DNA from: Bacillota bacterium
Lineage (GTDB): Bacteria > Bacillota > Clostridia > Lachnospirales > Lachnospiraceae
Direction: 5' to 3'
NCBI GenBank assembly: GCA_023428885.1
Contig: JAEYWQ010000325.1
Coordinates: forward strand, 1 to 15,022
Length of the DNA stretch: 15,022 nucleotides
The position numbers were made by a program, and so were the translations under genes. The notes below the pieces were generated by a model, which was not told the origin of the DNA, did no database searches, and saw nothing but the letters and a program-made list of their open reading frames with translations. Below are positions 1 to 6,515 of this stretch, one piece after another. Every line of letters begins with the position of its first letter. Positions within the stretch are counted from its first letter, which is position 1.

Positions 1-47
1 TCAGATTACGATTGTGTTATTCTCTATCTAGAAGGAGGGAATGAGCC

Positions 48-962
48 TTGTATGAATGGAATGAAGCAGTACAAAAAATGATATATTGGATTGAAGAAAG
101 ACTATCCGAACAGCCAAATCTTTTGGATATGTCCAAGGAGATAGGGTATTCTCCGTATTATTGCTCCACCAAATTTCATCAGATCGTTGGGATGACGATG
201 AGAAGCTATATTGCAGGAAGAAGGCTGACGCGCGCAGCGATTGATCTTCGAGATACAGAGAATCGAATCTTGGATATAGCAATTCAGAATGGATATTCTT
301 CACAGGAAGCTCTGACGAGAGTATTCGTGCATGCTTATGGATGTACACCAGCCGCATATCGGAGAAAACCACGCCCAATCATCTTATCCAACATGCAGGT
401 TGTATTCTTTCCGGAACATTATAATAGAATAGGAGATTATACAATGAATAAAACATGCTTAACTGAACCAAATGTGCGTATGGAGTACATTCCAGCTCAT
501 AAGTATATCGGAATCTGGGAAGATAAGGCGACTGGCTACAGTGATTTCTGGGAATATCATAATTGCGATGAGCTTTGTGGCATCATTGAAAGTATGAGAA
601 ATGTATCAGATCCAGTGGTTGGTTGTCATATGGCTGGTTGGACAAAAAAGGATGGAAAAGGAAGCTATTTTTACGGTTTTGGAGTAGCGCAGGACTATGA
701 TGGAGAAATACCAGCAGGATTTGAAGTAAGAGAGTTTCCAGCAAGCTATTATCTAGTATTCTTCCACCCACCGTTTGACTTTATCAAAGATAATTGCGAA
801 GTTATGGCGAAAGTAGAGAAGTTAGCTTGGGAATATAATCTGGAGGAGTTGGGCTTCGATACCCAGAAATATGAATGGAATGAAGAAGTCTGCCAGGATT
901 ATCAACGACATTATCCGGAAGTCTTTGGTTATGAAGTGTTACGTCCGGTGAAGAGAAGATAA
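48..962 (+). CDS. AraC family regulator with GyrI-like effector domain
   Basis: Predicted transcription factor of the Rob/BmrR-like arrangement: an N-terminal AraC helix-turn-helix pair at about residues 8-107 (second HTH with the typical run ILDIAIQNGYSSQEALTR) and a C-terminal GyrI-like small-molecule binding domain at about 145-300. The start is TTG at 48, supported by AAGGAGGG at 32-39 with 8 bases of spacing; an ATG at 41 gives only four codons, and the ATG at 52 is out of frame. At 304 residues it is full length for this architecture. Such proteins usually sense hydrophobic or cationic compounds and activate detoxification or efflux genes, but no ligand can be named here. It is convergent with the methyltransferase and ends in a region of repeats and a large hairpin. 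The upstream promoter lies outside the window. Confidence 0.9.
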   Translation: MYEWNEAVQKMIYWIEERLSEQPNLLDMSKEIGYSPYYCSTKFHQIVGMTMRSYIAGRRLTRAAIDLRDTENRILDIAIQNGYSSQEALTRVFVHAYGCTPAAYRRKPRPIILSNMQVVFFPEHYNRIGDYTMNKTCLTEPNVRMEYIPAHKYIGIWEDKATGYSDFWEYHNCDELCGIIESMRNVSDPVVGCHMAGWTKKDGKGSYFYGFGVAQDYDGEIPAGFEVREFPASYYLVFFHPPFDFIKDNCEVMAKVEKLAWEYNLEELGFDTQKYEWNEEVCQDYQRHYPEVFGYEVLRPVKRR

Positions 963-978
963 TTGTCACATGTACCAC

Positions 979-1029
979 AAGGATGAACTGTAAGGATGGA
1001 ACGTTAGAATGAAACGTTAGGATGAACGT
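979..1029. repeat. Degenerate 13-bp tandem repeat, four copies
   Basis: Four head-to-tail units directly after the regulator's stop codon: AAGGATGAACTGT (979-991), AAGGATGGAACGT (992-1004), TAGAATGAAACGT (1005-1017) and TAGGATGAACGT (1018-1029, one base short). Units differ by a few substitutions. The array is noncoding on both strands as far as I can see. It is too short to call a minisatellite with certainty and has no obvious function. Confidence 0.65.
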
Positions 1030-1045
1030 AAGAGACAGTTATCAT

Positions 1046-1097
1046 AGGAAGAAAGAGGGGGTGCTTGCCGTAAGGCAGACACCCCCTCTTTCTTCCT
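1046..1097. terminator. Long hairpin between convergent genes
   Basis: A perfect 18-bp stem (AGGAAGAAAGAGGGGGTG at 1046-1063 with its complement at 1080-1097) continues after one mismatch into an inner TGCC/GGCA stem closed by a GTAA (GNRA-type) tetraloop at 1070-1073. It lies between two genes that point at each other, so it could stop transcription from both sides. There is no flanking T-tract on either strand, so it is not a textbook intrinsic terminator. The very stable stem may instead act as a transcript-end protector or as a Rho-independent site using the internal pyrimidine run. Confidence 0.7.
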
Positions 1098-1099
1098 GG

Positions 1100-1127
1100 C
1101 AAGTGAGGCGTTTGCTGACTCATCTTG
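1100..1127 (-). repeat. Dispersed intergenic repeat, copy 1
   Basis: Read on the minus strand this is CAAGATGAGTCAGCAA, then ACGC, then CTCACTTG. It matches a plus-strand element at 4526-4554 in its first 16 and last 8 bases, with only the centre differing. The ends are partly self-complementary (CAAG-A-TGAG with CTCACTTG), so each copy can fold into a small hairpin. It sits 19 bases past the methyltransferase stop and directly against the long hairpin at 1046-1097. Confidence 0.75.
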
Positions 1128-1146
1128 TTGACAAATACTATCTATT

Positions 1147-1980
1147 CTATTTTTCTACGACGATGCACATGGTTTTTGAATTCTCCTCATATGGCTTTCC
1201 AGAAACATCGGAAAAGAATTGAATTTTTTCAAATCCAGCTTTTTCTAATTCCTCTTTAATTGAATCTTTCGTATAGCTACGATCCCAAATTCGATATACA
1301 TTGATGTGATCATCCCTATCTATTACAATATGTTGGTCTAATCGTATTTCATCTTCGTAGATATAGTGAGCTTCTAGACATAGATGTGTATCATCTTTCC
1401 AAAAGCCGCTACCCTGATTGAGATACCAGGATTGACTTTCCCTTTTTCCTTCGTAATTCTTTGTAGTAAATACATCAAAGATAAATTTTCCACCGCTTTT
1501 AAGTGCAGCATATATCTTTTCTAATAATGTTTTGCGTTGGTTATGAGAAAGAGCGCTGAAATCACAGTAGATTAAGGTTATTAAGTCAAACTCTTGGAAA
1601 TATTCTATCTCAAGGTAGTTTTGGCAGAGATAATGAATCTTGTGACCATTTTCCTTAGCAATTTGTTCACCATAGCTTATGGAGCGAGGAGAAAGATCGA
1701 TTGCCGTTACTTCATATCCTTTTTCATAGAACTGCTCCGCATAAAGTCCTGGACCACAACCTAGATCTAGGAGATTAGGATACTTTTTACTAGGTGCTAT
1801 TTCATTGATCCATACTACAGACTGATCAATAAATGCATGTTTTCTACTTGCTGCCTCCCAGTCTGGGTCGAGATGAGCAGCTAGCATGCTTTTGGATATG
1901 TGTTCATCATCCCAGAATTTAGAGCTGCTTGCTGCATATAACTCTGGCTTCTTTAAATAACTCATTAACTTGTTTAACAT
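1147..1980 (-). CDS. Class I SAM-dependent methyltransferase
   Basis: Rossmann-fold methyltransferase. Motif I is LLDLGCGPG, followed by an acidic end of strand 2 in VTAIDLS, and the usual GGKFIFDVFT strand lies downstream. The N-terminal block (KKPELYAASSSKFWDDEHISK) is a conserved lead-in seen in clostridial members. The reading frame is open from an ATG at 2031, but that codon lies 20 bases from its best SD. The ATG at 1980 has AGGAAG at 1991-1996 with 10 bases of spacing and begins near the conserved block, so I place the start there (277 residues). The substrate is unknown; the fold is shared by many small-molecule methyltransferases. A long leader with two terminator-like hairpins precedes the gene, so premature termination may control it. 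Confidence 0.85.
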   Translation of the reverse strand: MLNKLMSYLKKPELYAASSSKFWDDEHISKSMLAAHLDPDWEAASRKHAFIDQSVVWINEIAPSKKYPNLLDLGCGPGLYAEQFYEKGYEVTAIDLSPRSISYGEQIAKENGHKIHYLCQNYLEIEYFQEFDLITLIYCDFSALSHNQRKTLLEKIYAALKSGGKFIFDVFTTKNYEGKRESQSWYLNQGSGFWKDDTHLCLEAHYIYEDEIRLDQHIVIDRDDHINVYRIWDRSYTKDSIKEELEKAGFEKIQFFSDVSGKPYEENSKTMCIVVEK

Positions 1981-2038
1981 TCTAAGTACACTTCCTTTTT
2001 TATTTTTTTTAAGATATGTAATTACTAACATTGTAATT

Positions 2039-2059
2039 CTACATTGGTTTTCTCCTTTC
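2039..2059 (-). promoter_or_regulatory. Strong SD placed before an AUG-UAG minimal ORF
   Basis: On the minus strand GAAAGGAG (2059 to 2052) is followed after 7 bases by ATG TAG (2044 to 2039), a start codon followed at once by a stop. This is the best ribosome binding site upstream of the methyltransferase, yet the nearest in-frame ATG of that gene (2031) is 20 bases away. Either ribosomes initiate and terminate here as a regulatory element, or the arrangement is chance. Confidence 0.35.
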
Positions 2060-2088
2060 TAATTGTTAGTAGTGTGATTTGGGCACAT

Positions 2089-2118
2089 AAAAAGAGCCGT
2101 GATTTTACTCAACGGCTC
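2089..2118 (-). terminator. Terminator-like hairpin in methyltransferase leader (distal)
   Basis: The stem is GAGCCGT/ACGGCTC (2112-2118 pairing with 2094-2100) with an 11-base loop. On the minus strand it is followed by five T residues (2093 to 2089). It faces the methyltransferase and lies about 110 bases before its start, with no obvious promoter between them. Confidence 0.6.
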
Positions 2119-2183
2119 AAAAAAATAAGAGTGACCATTAACCGAGAGTAAATATAAAATCATGATTGAAACTTGGGTACACC

Positions 2184-2205
2184 AAAAAAGCTGATCGTAA
2201 TCAGC
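2184..2205 (-). terminator. Terminator-like hairpin in methyltransferase leader (proximal)
   Basis: GCTGAT-TACG-ATCAGC, a perfect 6-bp stem with a 4-base loop, is followed on the minus strand by six T residues (2189 to 2184). It is oriented only for leftward transcription. Together with the second hairpin at 2089-2118 it gives two tandem stops between the leftward promoter and the methyltransferase. Confidence 0.65.
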
Positions 2206-2358
2206 AATGGGACCAATTCAATTAATGATTCTATATTACTTCTCCAGATAACTTATGTGATTGAATTTCTAACATCAAGTATGCCGGATCACATTCCACC
2301 CTTCCAAATCATATTATAATAATAAGTATCTGTTTCGCTCACAATATAGGGAAACAGT
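2184..2358 (-). ncRNA. Candidate structured leader or small RNA upstream of methyltransferase
   Basis: The predicted leftward transcript starts near 2358 and would open with a 7-bp hairpin (CTGTTTC/GAAACAG, 2351-2357 with 2330-2336). Next comes ATGTGA/TCACAT pairing (2289-2294 with 2255-2260), while TCCGG inside that loop can pair with CTGGA (2242-2246) further downstream, which would be an H-type pseudoknot. The segment ends in the T-tracted hairpin at 2184-2205. No known riboswitch consensus was recognised: not SAM-I, not T-box, not purine. It could be an attenuator for the methyltransferase or an independent small RNA of about 170 nt. The pairings were found by eye and energies were not computed. 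Confidence 0.35.
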
Positions 2359-2364
2359 AATTAC

Positions 2365-2393
2365 ATATTATCATAAAATGCACACACTTTCAA
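2365..2393 (-). promoter_or_regulatory. Leftward sigma-A-type promoter
   Basis: On the minus strand TTGAAA (2393 to 2388) and TAATAT (2370 to 2365) are separated by exactly 17 bases. The predicted start is near 2358, just at the base of the first leader hairpin. The -35 box lies only 8 bases from that of the rightward promoter, so the two polymerases could compete. Confidence 0.6.
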
Positions 2394-2401
2394 TGTATAT
2401 G

Positions 2402-2430
2402 TTGACAGAGATGCATAATTATGGTAATAT
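2402..2430 (+). promoter_or_regulatory. Rightward sigma-A-type promoter for T-box and metG
   Basis: A perfect TTGACA (2402-2407) and TAATAT (2425-2430) have 17-base spacing and a predicted start near 2437. It lies directly upstream of the T-box leader and is the evident promoter of metG. Confidence 0.75.
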
Positions 2431-2449
2431 TCATAAAATTAAAAATGTA

Positions 2450-2741
2450 ATAAAGCAAAGGCAAGGAAGAGAAGAGTAAAAGATGAGGGAAATCACAGAG
2501 AGCCCTGTTTGGTGAGAGAGGGTATGGAAGTAGTCTTTGAATATGGTCTCGGAGCTGCGTACCGACTCTGGTTTGGATTAGGCTACGACGGATGCACCCG
2601 TTACAGTGCCAGGCTATCGATGTATGATTTATGTCCGTAGCTGCTGAGGCTGATATCGCAAGGTATCAGTGAATCTGAGGTGGTAACACGAAGCATTGCT
2701 CTCGTCCTCGAAATATATATTTCGGGGGTGAGAGTTTTTTT
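2450..2741 (+). promoter_or_regulatory. T-box riboswitch, methionine (AUG) specifier
   Basis: A tRNA-sensing leader that raises metG expression when uncharged tRNA-Met accumulates. Visible parts: the loop-E strand AGTA (2475-2478); the distal Stem I signature AGAGAG followed by GGTG around 2498-2515; the specifier loop GAA-T-ATG (2539-2545), reading AUG; a Stem III hairpin CTGATA/TATCAG (2650-2669); and the T-box bulge TGGTAAC (2681-2687). The bulge is flanked by antiterminator pairs GAGG/CCTC (2677-2680 with 2706-2709) and ACGA/TCGT (2688-2691 with 2702-2705). The UGGU of the bulge suits the 3' end of tRNA-Met, whose discriminator base is A. The bulge has AACACG in place of the common ACCGCG, a variant that keeps the essential pairing. 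Confidence 0.93.
2699..2741 (+). terminator. T-box intrinsic terminator
   Basis: A 16-bp stem including G-U pairs (2699-2714 with 2719-2734), an ATAT loop and a run of seven T (2735-2741). Its 5' arm includes the bases 2702-2709 needed for the antiterminator, so the two folds exclude each other, as expected for a T-box. Confidence 0.92.
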
Positions 2742-2827
2742 ATTTGCGCGAAAGCAAAGTGATCAGATTAGGTCGGAAATTAGGAAAGGGCAAGCACAAA
2801 AATTAGATTCGAAAGCGAGGTTTTGAT

Positions 2828-4423
2828 ATGAATAAAAAAATATTAATTGGTGGAGCCTGGCCGTATGCCAATGGCTCTTTGCACATTGGGCATCTTGCAG
2901 GACTGTTACCTGGAGATGTGATAGCACGTTACTATCGTGCCAAAGGGCAAGATGTATATTATGTATCCGGAAGTGATTGTCATGGTACTCCTGTGACTAT
3001 TCGTGCAAAACAGGAAGGTAAGACCTACCAGGAAGTAAGTGATCATTATCACGAGGAATTTAAAACTTGTTTTGAAAAGTTAGGGTTTAGTTATGATTTG
3101 TATGGTAAGACATCTCAGGAGGAACATATTAGCTTTGTGAGAGAGTTCCACCAGAAGCTCTACCAATCTAATTATGTGTATGAAAAATCAGTACTTCAGG
3201 CATTTTGCGAAAGCTGCAATCAGTTTTTACCAGACCGATTTGTTGAAGGGCTTTGTCCAAAGTGTAGGAATCAGGCAAGAGGGGATCAGTGTGATGTTTG
3301 TGGAGCGGTATTAGAGACGGAAACCTTGGTAAAGCCAACTTGTTCTATATGTGGGTCAAGGCCAGTGTTTAGAGAAACGAAGCATTTATACATTGCAATC
3401 AGTAAGCTGGAAGCGGAATTAAAAGCTCTTGTGAATCAGAGTAACTGGAGAAAGAATGCGCTTGCTTTCACAAACCGCTACCTGGAAGAAGGGGTACGAG
3501 ATCGAGCGCTTACCCGTGACTTAGACTGGGGAATTGATGTTCCTTTTCCTGGATATGAGCATAAGAAGATCTATATCTGGGCGGAGAACGTATTAGGATA
3601 TCTGTCAATGAGCTTTCAAGTTGCAAATGAACGTGGAGTAGCCTTTGAGGAATTATGGGGAGAAAATGCAAGGCATTATTATGTGCATGCAAAAGATAAT
3701 ATCCCATTTCATACTATCATTCTTCCGGCTCTGTTATTAGCACATGGTGCAAATTATCGTTTGCCAGATGACATTATATCTAACGAATATTTGACCTTGG
3801 AGGGAAGAAAGATTTCAACGAGCCAGAATTGGGCAATCTGGGTGAAGGATATTGTAGACAATTATCAGGCAGACTCTATCCGTTATTTTTTAATTGCCAA
3901 TGGACCAGAAAAGAGAGATACTGATTTTACTTGGAATGAGTTTATCAAATGTCATAATGGAGAATTGCTAGGAGCATATGGTAACTTTATCAATCGAGTC
4001 CTGGTATTTGTTCATAAGTATTTTGAAGGAAAAGTTCCAGATGGCCAAGTGGAAGATGAAATTGAGACTAGATTCATTGCATGTTATCAAAACGTTGGGA
4101 ATAAGATTGAACAAGGAAAATTAAAAGATGGGTTAGAGGATATCTTTGAATTAATTCGGGCTGCCAATAAGTATTTTGATAGGAAGGCACCTTGGATTTC
4201 AAGAAATACGGATGTTAGGGATTGCGAAATTACCTTGTATAATTGCATCGTACAATTAGTAAACTTCGCGGTCTTATTAGAACCATTCTTACCGTTTTCT
4301 TCTGAGAAAGTGATTGCAGGATTTGGCATTGATAAGAAGTGGGCTTACAAACACATCTCTCCAGGAACGAAAGTACCGGAGTTGGGAATCCTGTTTCAAC
4401 GTTTGGAAGGTGAAAACAAGTAA
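2828..4423 (+). CDS. metG: Methionyl-tRNA synthetase, archaeal-like (MetRS2-type)
   Basis: Class I aminoacyl-tRNA synthetase that charges tRNA-Met with methionine. The HIGH motif is intact at residues 19-22. The connective peptide carries eight Cys in four CxxC knuckles (127/130, 143/146, 155/158, 172/175), enough for two zinc sites. The KMSKS loop reads KISTS at 328-332. The form 'EGRKISTS' and the block KDNIPFHTIILPA resemble archaeal and eukaryotic MetRS and the second MetRS of some Gram-positives, rather than E. coli, whose loop is KMSKS. An anticodon-binding helical domain fills the C-terminus, and there is no C-terminal tRNA-binding (EMAP/Trbp111) domain, so 531 residues is complete. 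The start has GCGAGG at 2815-2820 with 7 bases of spacing. It is transcribed alone under the Met T-box. Whether the genome has another MetRS cannot be told from here. Confidence 0.93.
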   Translation: MNKKILIGGAWPYANGSLHIGHLAGLLPGDVIARYYRAKGQDVYYVSGSDCHGTPVTIRAKQEGKTYQEVSDHYHEEFKTCFEKLGFSYDLYGKTSQEEHISFVREFHQKLYQSNYVYEKSVLQAFCESCNQFLPDRFVEGLCPKCRNQARGDQCDVCGAVLETETLVKPTCSICGSRPVFRETKHLYIAISKLEAELKALVNQSNWRKNALAFTNRYLEEGVRDRALTRDLDWGIDVPFPGYEHKKIYIWAENVLGYLSMSFQVANERGVAFEELWGENARHYYVHAKDNIPFHTIILPALLLAHGANYRLPDDIISNEYLTLEGRKISTSQNWAIWVKDIVDNYQADSIRYFLIANGPEKRDTDFTWNEFIKCHNGELLGAYGNFINRVLVFVHKYFEGKVPDGQVEDEIETRFIACYQNVGNKIEQGKLKDGLEDIFELIRAANKYFDRKAPWISRNTDVRDCEITLYNCIVQLVNFAVLLEPFLPFSSEKVIAGFGIDKKWAYKHISPGTKVPELGILFQRLEGENK

Positions 4424-4525
4424 TAGGTCAATCTAATATGTATTGACATGAATTATTTATTATGTTACTGTGTTGTAAATTTATATTAGATATGAATTAA
4501 GTTTGTGAGCAAGTAGTATAAAATG

Positions 4526-4554
4526 CAAGATGAGTCAGCAAGCTGTCTCACTTG
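4526..4554 (+). repeat. Dispersed intergenic repeat, copy 2
   Basis: Reads CAAGATGAGTCAGCAA, then GCTGT, then CTCACTTG. The outer 16 and 8 bases are identical to the minus-strand copy at 1100-1127. The centre CAGC-AA-GCTG adds inner self-pairing, so this copy folds better than copy 1. As with copy 1, it lies after a stop codon in the sense direction of the gene and just ahead of a hairpin (16 bases here). Confidence 0.75.
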
Positions 4555-4569
4555 TCGTGAATCATGATA

Positions 4570-4604
4570 ACAAAGGTGCAAACATTATTGTTTGTACCTT
4601 TTGT
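4570..4604 (+). terminator. Terminator after metG
   Basis: About 15 base pairs with one bulged T: arm 4570-4584 (ACAAAGGTGCAAACA) and arm 4589-4604, loop TTAT. It is followed by TTATTT. It lies 147 bases past metG and separates it from the ade operon. Its AT-rich arms make it plausible in either direction. Confidence 0.65.
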
Positions 4605-4632
4605 TTATTTCAAGGAAATTTCTTATGATTTG

Positions 4633-4661
4633 TTTTGATTTAACCTAGACAGCAGTATAAA
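4633..4661 (+). promoter_or_regulatory. Possible ade operon promoter
   Basis: TTTTGA (4633-4638) and TATAAA (4656-4661) with 17-base spacing, after the metG terminator and 117 bases before ade. The -35 box is a weak match, so this is only a candidate. Confidence 0.35.
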
Positions 4662-4777
4662 TAGCTCGCAGTGAGGAAAGTGACAAAAAGGAAGTTTTTC
4701 CTTTAAAAGCTGAGTAATCAAAAGAGTAATTGTATATCCTATAGTGGGCAAAGGTAATTGAAAGGAAGGTAGTTGGT

Positions 4778-6511
4778 ATGGAGAAGGAAGCATTAAGAAA
4801 GTTAATTCAGGTGGCAGCAGGTAAGGTAGCAGCAGACTTAGTAATCAAGAATTGTAACTTGATTGATGTATATAATTGCAGGGTGATTCCCGGTATGGAT
4901 ATCGCAATTAGCGATGAATGGATTGCGGGAATTGGTGAATATCAGGGTAGAAGAGAGATTGATGCCAGGGGTAAGTATGCAGCTCCTGGGCTAATGGATG
5001 CGCATATACATATTGAATCAGCTTATGTAACACCAGAAGAATTTGGAAGGCTGGTGGTACCACATGGGACCACAACCGTTATTGCCGATCCTCATGAAAT
5101 CGTAAATGTATGTGGTATGGATGGTCTAAACTATATGAAGGAGGCTTCTAAGCTAACGAAGTTGGACATTAAATTCATGATTCCTTCCTGTGTTCCAGCA
5201 ACTCCCTTTGAACATGCTGGTGCTGACATTGATTCAGGAATTATTAAGGAAGTGATTCATGATGAGGATATCTTAGGCTTGGGGGAACTTATGAATTACC
5301 CAGGTGTTATTACTGCCGAGGAGGAAGTCGTGAATAAATTAATCCTAGCATGGAAGGAAAATAAGATTGTGGATGGACACTGTCCGAATCTTAGCGGAAA
5401 AGAACTAGATGCTTACATTGCTACTAGGATTCATACGGATCATGAGTGTACTTCCGTAGATGAAATGCTCGATCGATTAAGCCGAGGAATGTATGTGCAA
5501 TTGCGGGAAGGTTCTGCTTGTCATGACTTGCGTACCTTAGCAAAAGGAGTGACCATGCATAACAGCCGCCGTTGTTTATTATGTTCTGACGATCGTCAAA
5601 TAAAAACTATCTTAGAACATGGGCATATGGAACATCATCTAAGGATCTGTGTGGAGGAGGGAATCCATCCTCTTGTTGCGATTCAGATGGCTAGCTTGAA
5701 TGTAGCAGAGTGTTATCATTTATACGATCGAGGAGCTATCGCACCAGGATTACGTGCAGATATCGTTTTATTTGAGGATCTAGCGAAGTTTCGAGTAGAT
5801 CAAGTATTTTTAATGGGAGAAGAAGTGGCTTGTCAAGGAAAGTATTTGCCGACTGAGTCAAAATATCCGATTGATCAGGTATTTGGACGTTTTCAGGTCA
5901 AAGATTTTTCCATAGAAAAACTACGCATGAAGTTATCTTCTAATTATGTTAACGTTATGGATATCTTACCTGCTGGTGTTTTAACGGCAAAGAAAACTGC
6001 CAAGGTTGTATGTAATGATCAAGGAGAGTTTGTATTTGACCCAAGTTTAGACATTGCTAAAATTGCTGTCATTGAACGTCATCAAAATACTGGAAACGTA
6101 GCCCTGGCATTACTTGGCGGTTATGGAATTCAATTAGGAGCAATAGCAATTTCTATTGCACATGATTCGCATAACATTATTAGTGTGGGAACATGTGACG
6201 AAGATATAGCATTTGCAGTAAAAGAACTGATCGCTCAGAATGGAGGCATTATCCTTGTGCAGGGAGGGAAGATAGTGAATACAATGCCAATGGTGGTTGG
6301 TGGAATTATGAGTGACAAACCTGGGGAATGGATCAACGAAAAATTAAAACAGATTCATGAGGATGCTCATGACAAGCTTGGTATCTCTAGAGAAGTAGAT
6401 CCAATTATGACCTTAAGCTTTATGGCCTTAGCGGTAATTCCTGAGTTAAAGTTAACAGATATAGGGCTATTTGATGTTACATCATATTCCTTTATCGATT
6501 TAGAGGTTTAA
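4778..6511 (+). CDS. ade: Adenine deaminase
   Basis: Amidohydrolase that converts adenine to hypoxanthine and ammonia in purine salvage, in the cytoplasm. Metal-binding features are the HIH at residues 76-78 in GLMDAHIHIES, the DPHEIVN block with His106, the later DGHCPNLSG and the CSDDRQ aspartates. At 577 residues it equals the Bacillus subtilis enzyme in length, and the C-terminal domain with GGYGIQLGAIAISIAHDSHN and GGIMSD is present, so it is intact. The start follows AAAGGAAGG (4761-4769) with 8 bases of spacing. It is the first gene of a pair with the small YkvA-like protein 4 bases downstream. No purine riboswitch is visible upstream. Confidence 0.95.
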   Translation: MEKEALRKLIQVAAGKVAADLVIKNCNLIDVYNCRVIPGMDIAISDEWIAGIGEYQGRREIDARGKYAAPGLMDAHIHIESAYVTPEEFGRLVVPHGTTTVIADPHEIVNVCGMDGLNYMKEASKLTKLDIKFMIPSCVPATPFEHAGADIDSGIIKEVIHDEDILGLGELMNYPGVITAEEEVVNKLILAWKENKIVDGHCPNLSGKELDAYIATRIHTDHECTSVDEMLDRLSRGMYVQLREGSACHDLRTLAKGVTMHNSRRCLLCSDDRQIKTILEHGHMEHHLRICVEEGIHPLVAIQMASLNVAECYHLYDRGAIAPGLRADIVLFEDLAKFRVDQVFLMGEEVACQGKYLPTESKYPIDQVFGRFQVKDFSIEKLRMKLSSNYVNVMDILPAGVLTAKKTAKVVCNDQGEFVFDPSLDIAKIAVIERHQNTGNVALALLGGYGIQLGAIAISIAHDSHNIISVGTCDEDIAFAVKELIAQNGGIILVQGGKIVNTMPMVVGGIMSDKPGEWINEKLKQIHEDAHDKLGISREVDPIMTLSFMALAVIPELKLTDIGLFDVTSYSFIDLEV

Positions 6512-6515
6512 TTTT

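Larger units (their letters stand above)
4424..4777. other. Intergenic region between metG and ade
   Basis: This 354-base gap has no convincing ORF. It holds, in order: a 9-bp inverted repeat (ATCTAATAT at 4431-4439, ATATTAGAT at 4483-4491) around a lone TTGACA (4443-4448); repeat copy 2 at 4526-4554; a terminator at 4570-4604; a weak promoter-like pair at 4633-4661; and an AT-rich segment to the ade ribosome binding site. I looked for a purine riboswitch ahead of ade and saw none. Confidence 0.7.

Noticed and set aside
1022..1222. Open frame of 66 codons on the plus strand
   Set aside because: It runs through the long hairpin and repeat copy 1 and into the antisense of the methyltransferase; no ribosome binding site and no protein-like character.
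1981..2031. 17-residue N-terminal extension of the methyltransferase
   Set aside because: Lys-rich low-complexity sequence, its ATG has no properly spaced SD, and the conserved family start lies downstream; 1980 is preferred but 2031 is not excluded.
2184..2358. SAM-I riboswitch or second T-box ahead of the methyltransferase
   Set aside because: None of the conserved SAM-I core or the T-box bulge sequence UGGN with flanking pairs could be found on the minus strand.
3165..3180. AATCTAAT in metG as a third regulator site
   Set aside because: It is within coding sequence, single, and the 8-mer is AT-rich; used only as a caution for the operator proposals.
4605..4777. Purine riboswitch upstream of ade
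   Set aside because: The conserved loop and junction sequences of the purine aptamer are missing, and there is no terminator near the start codon.
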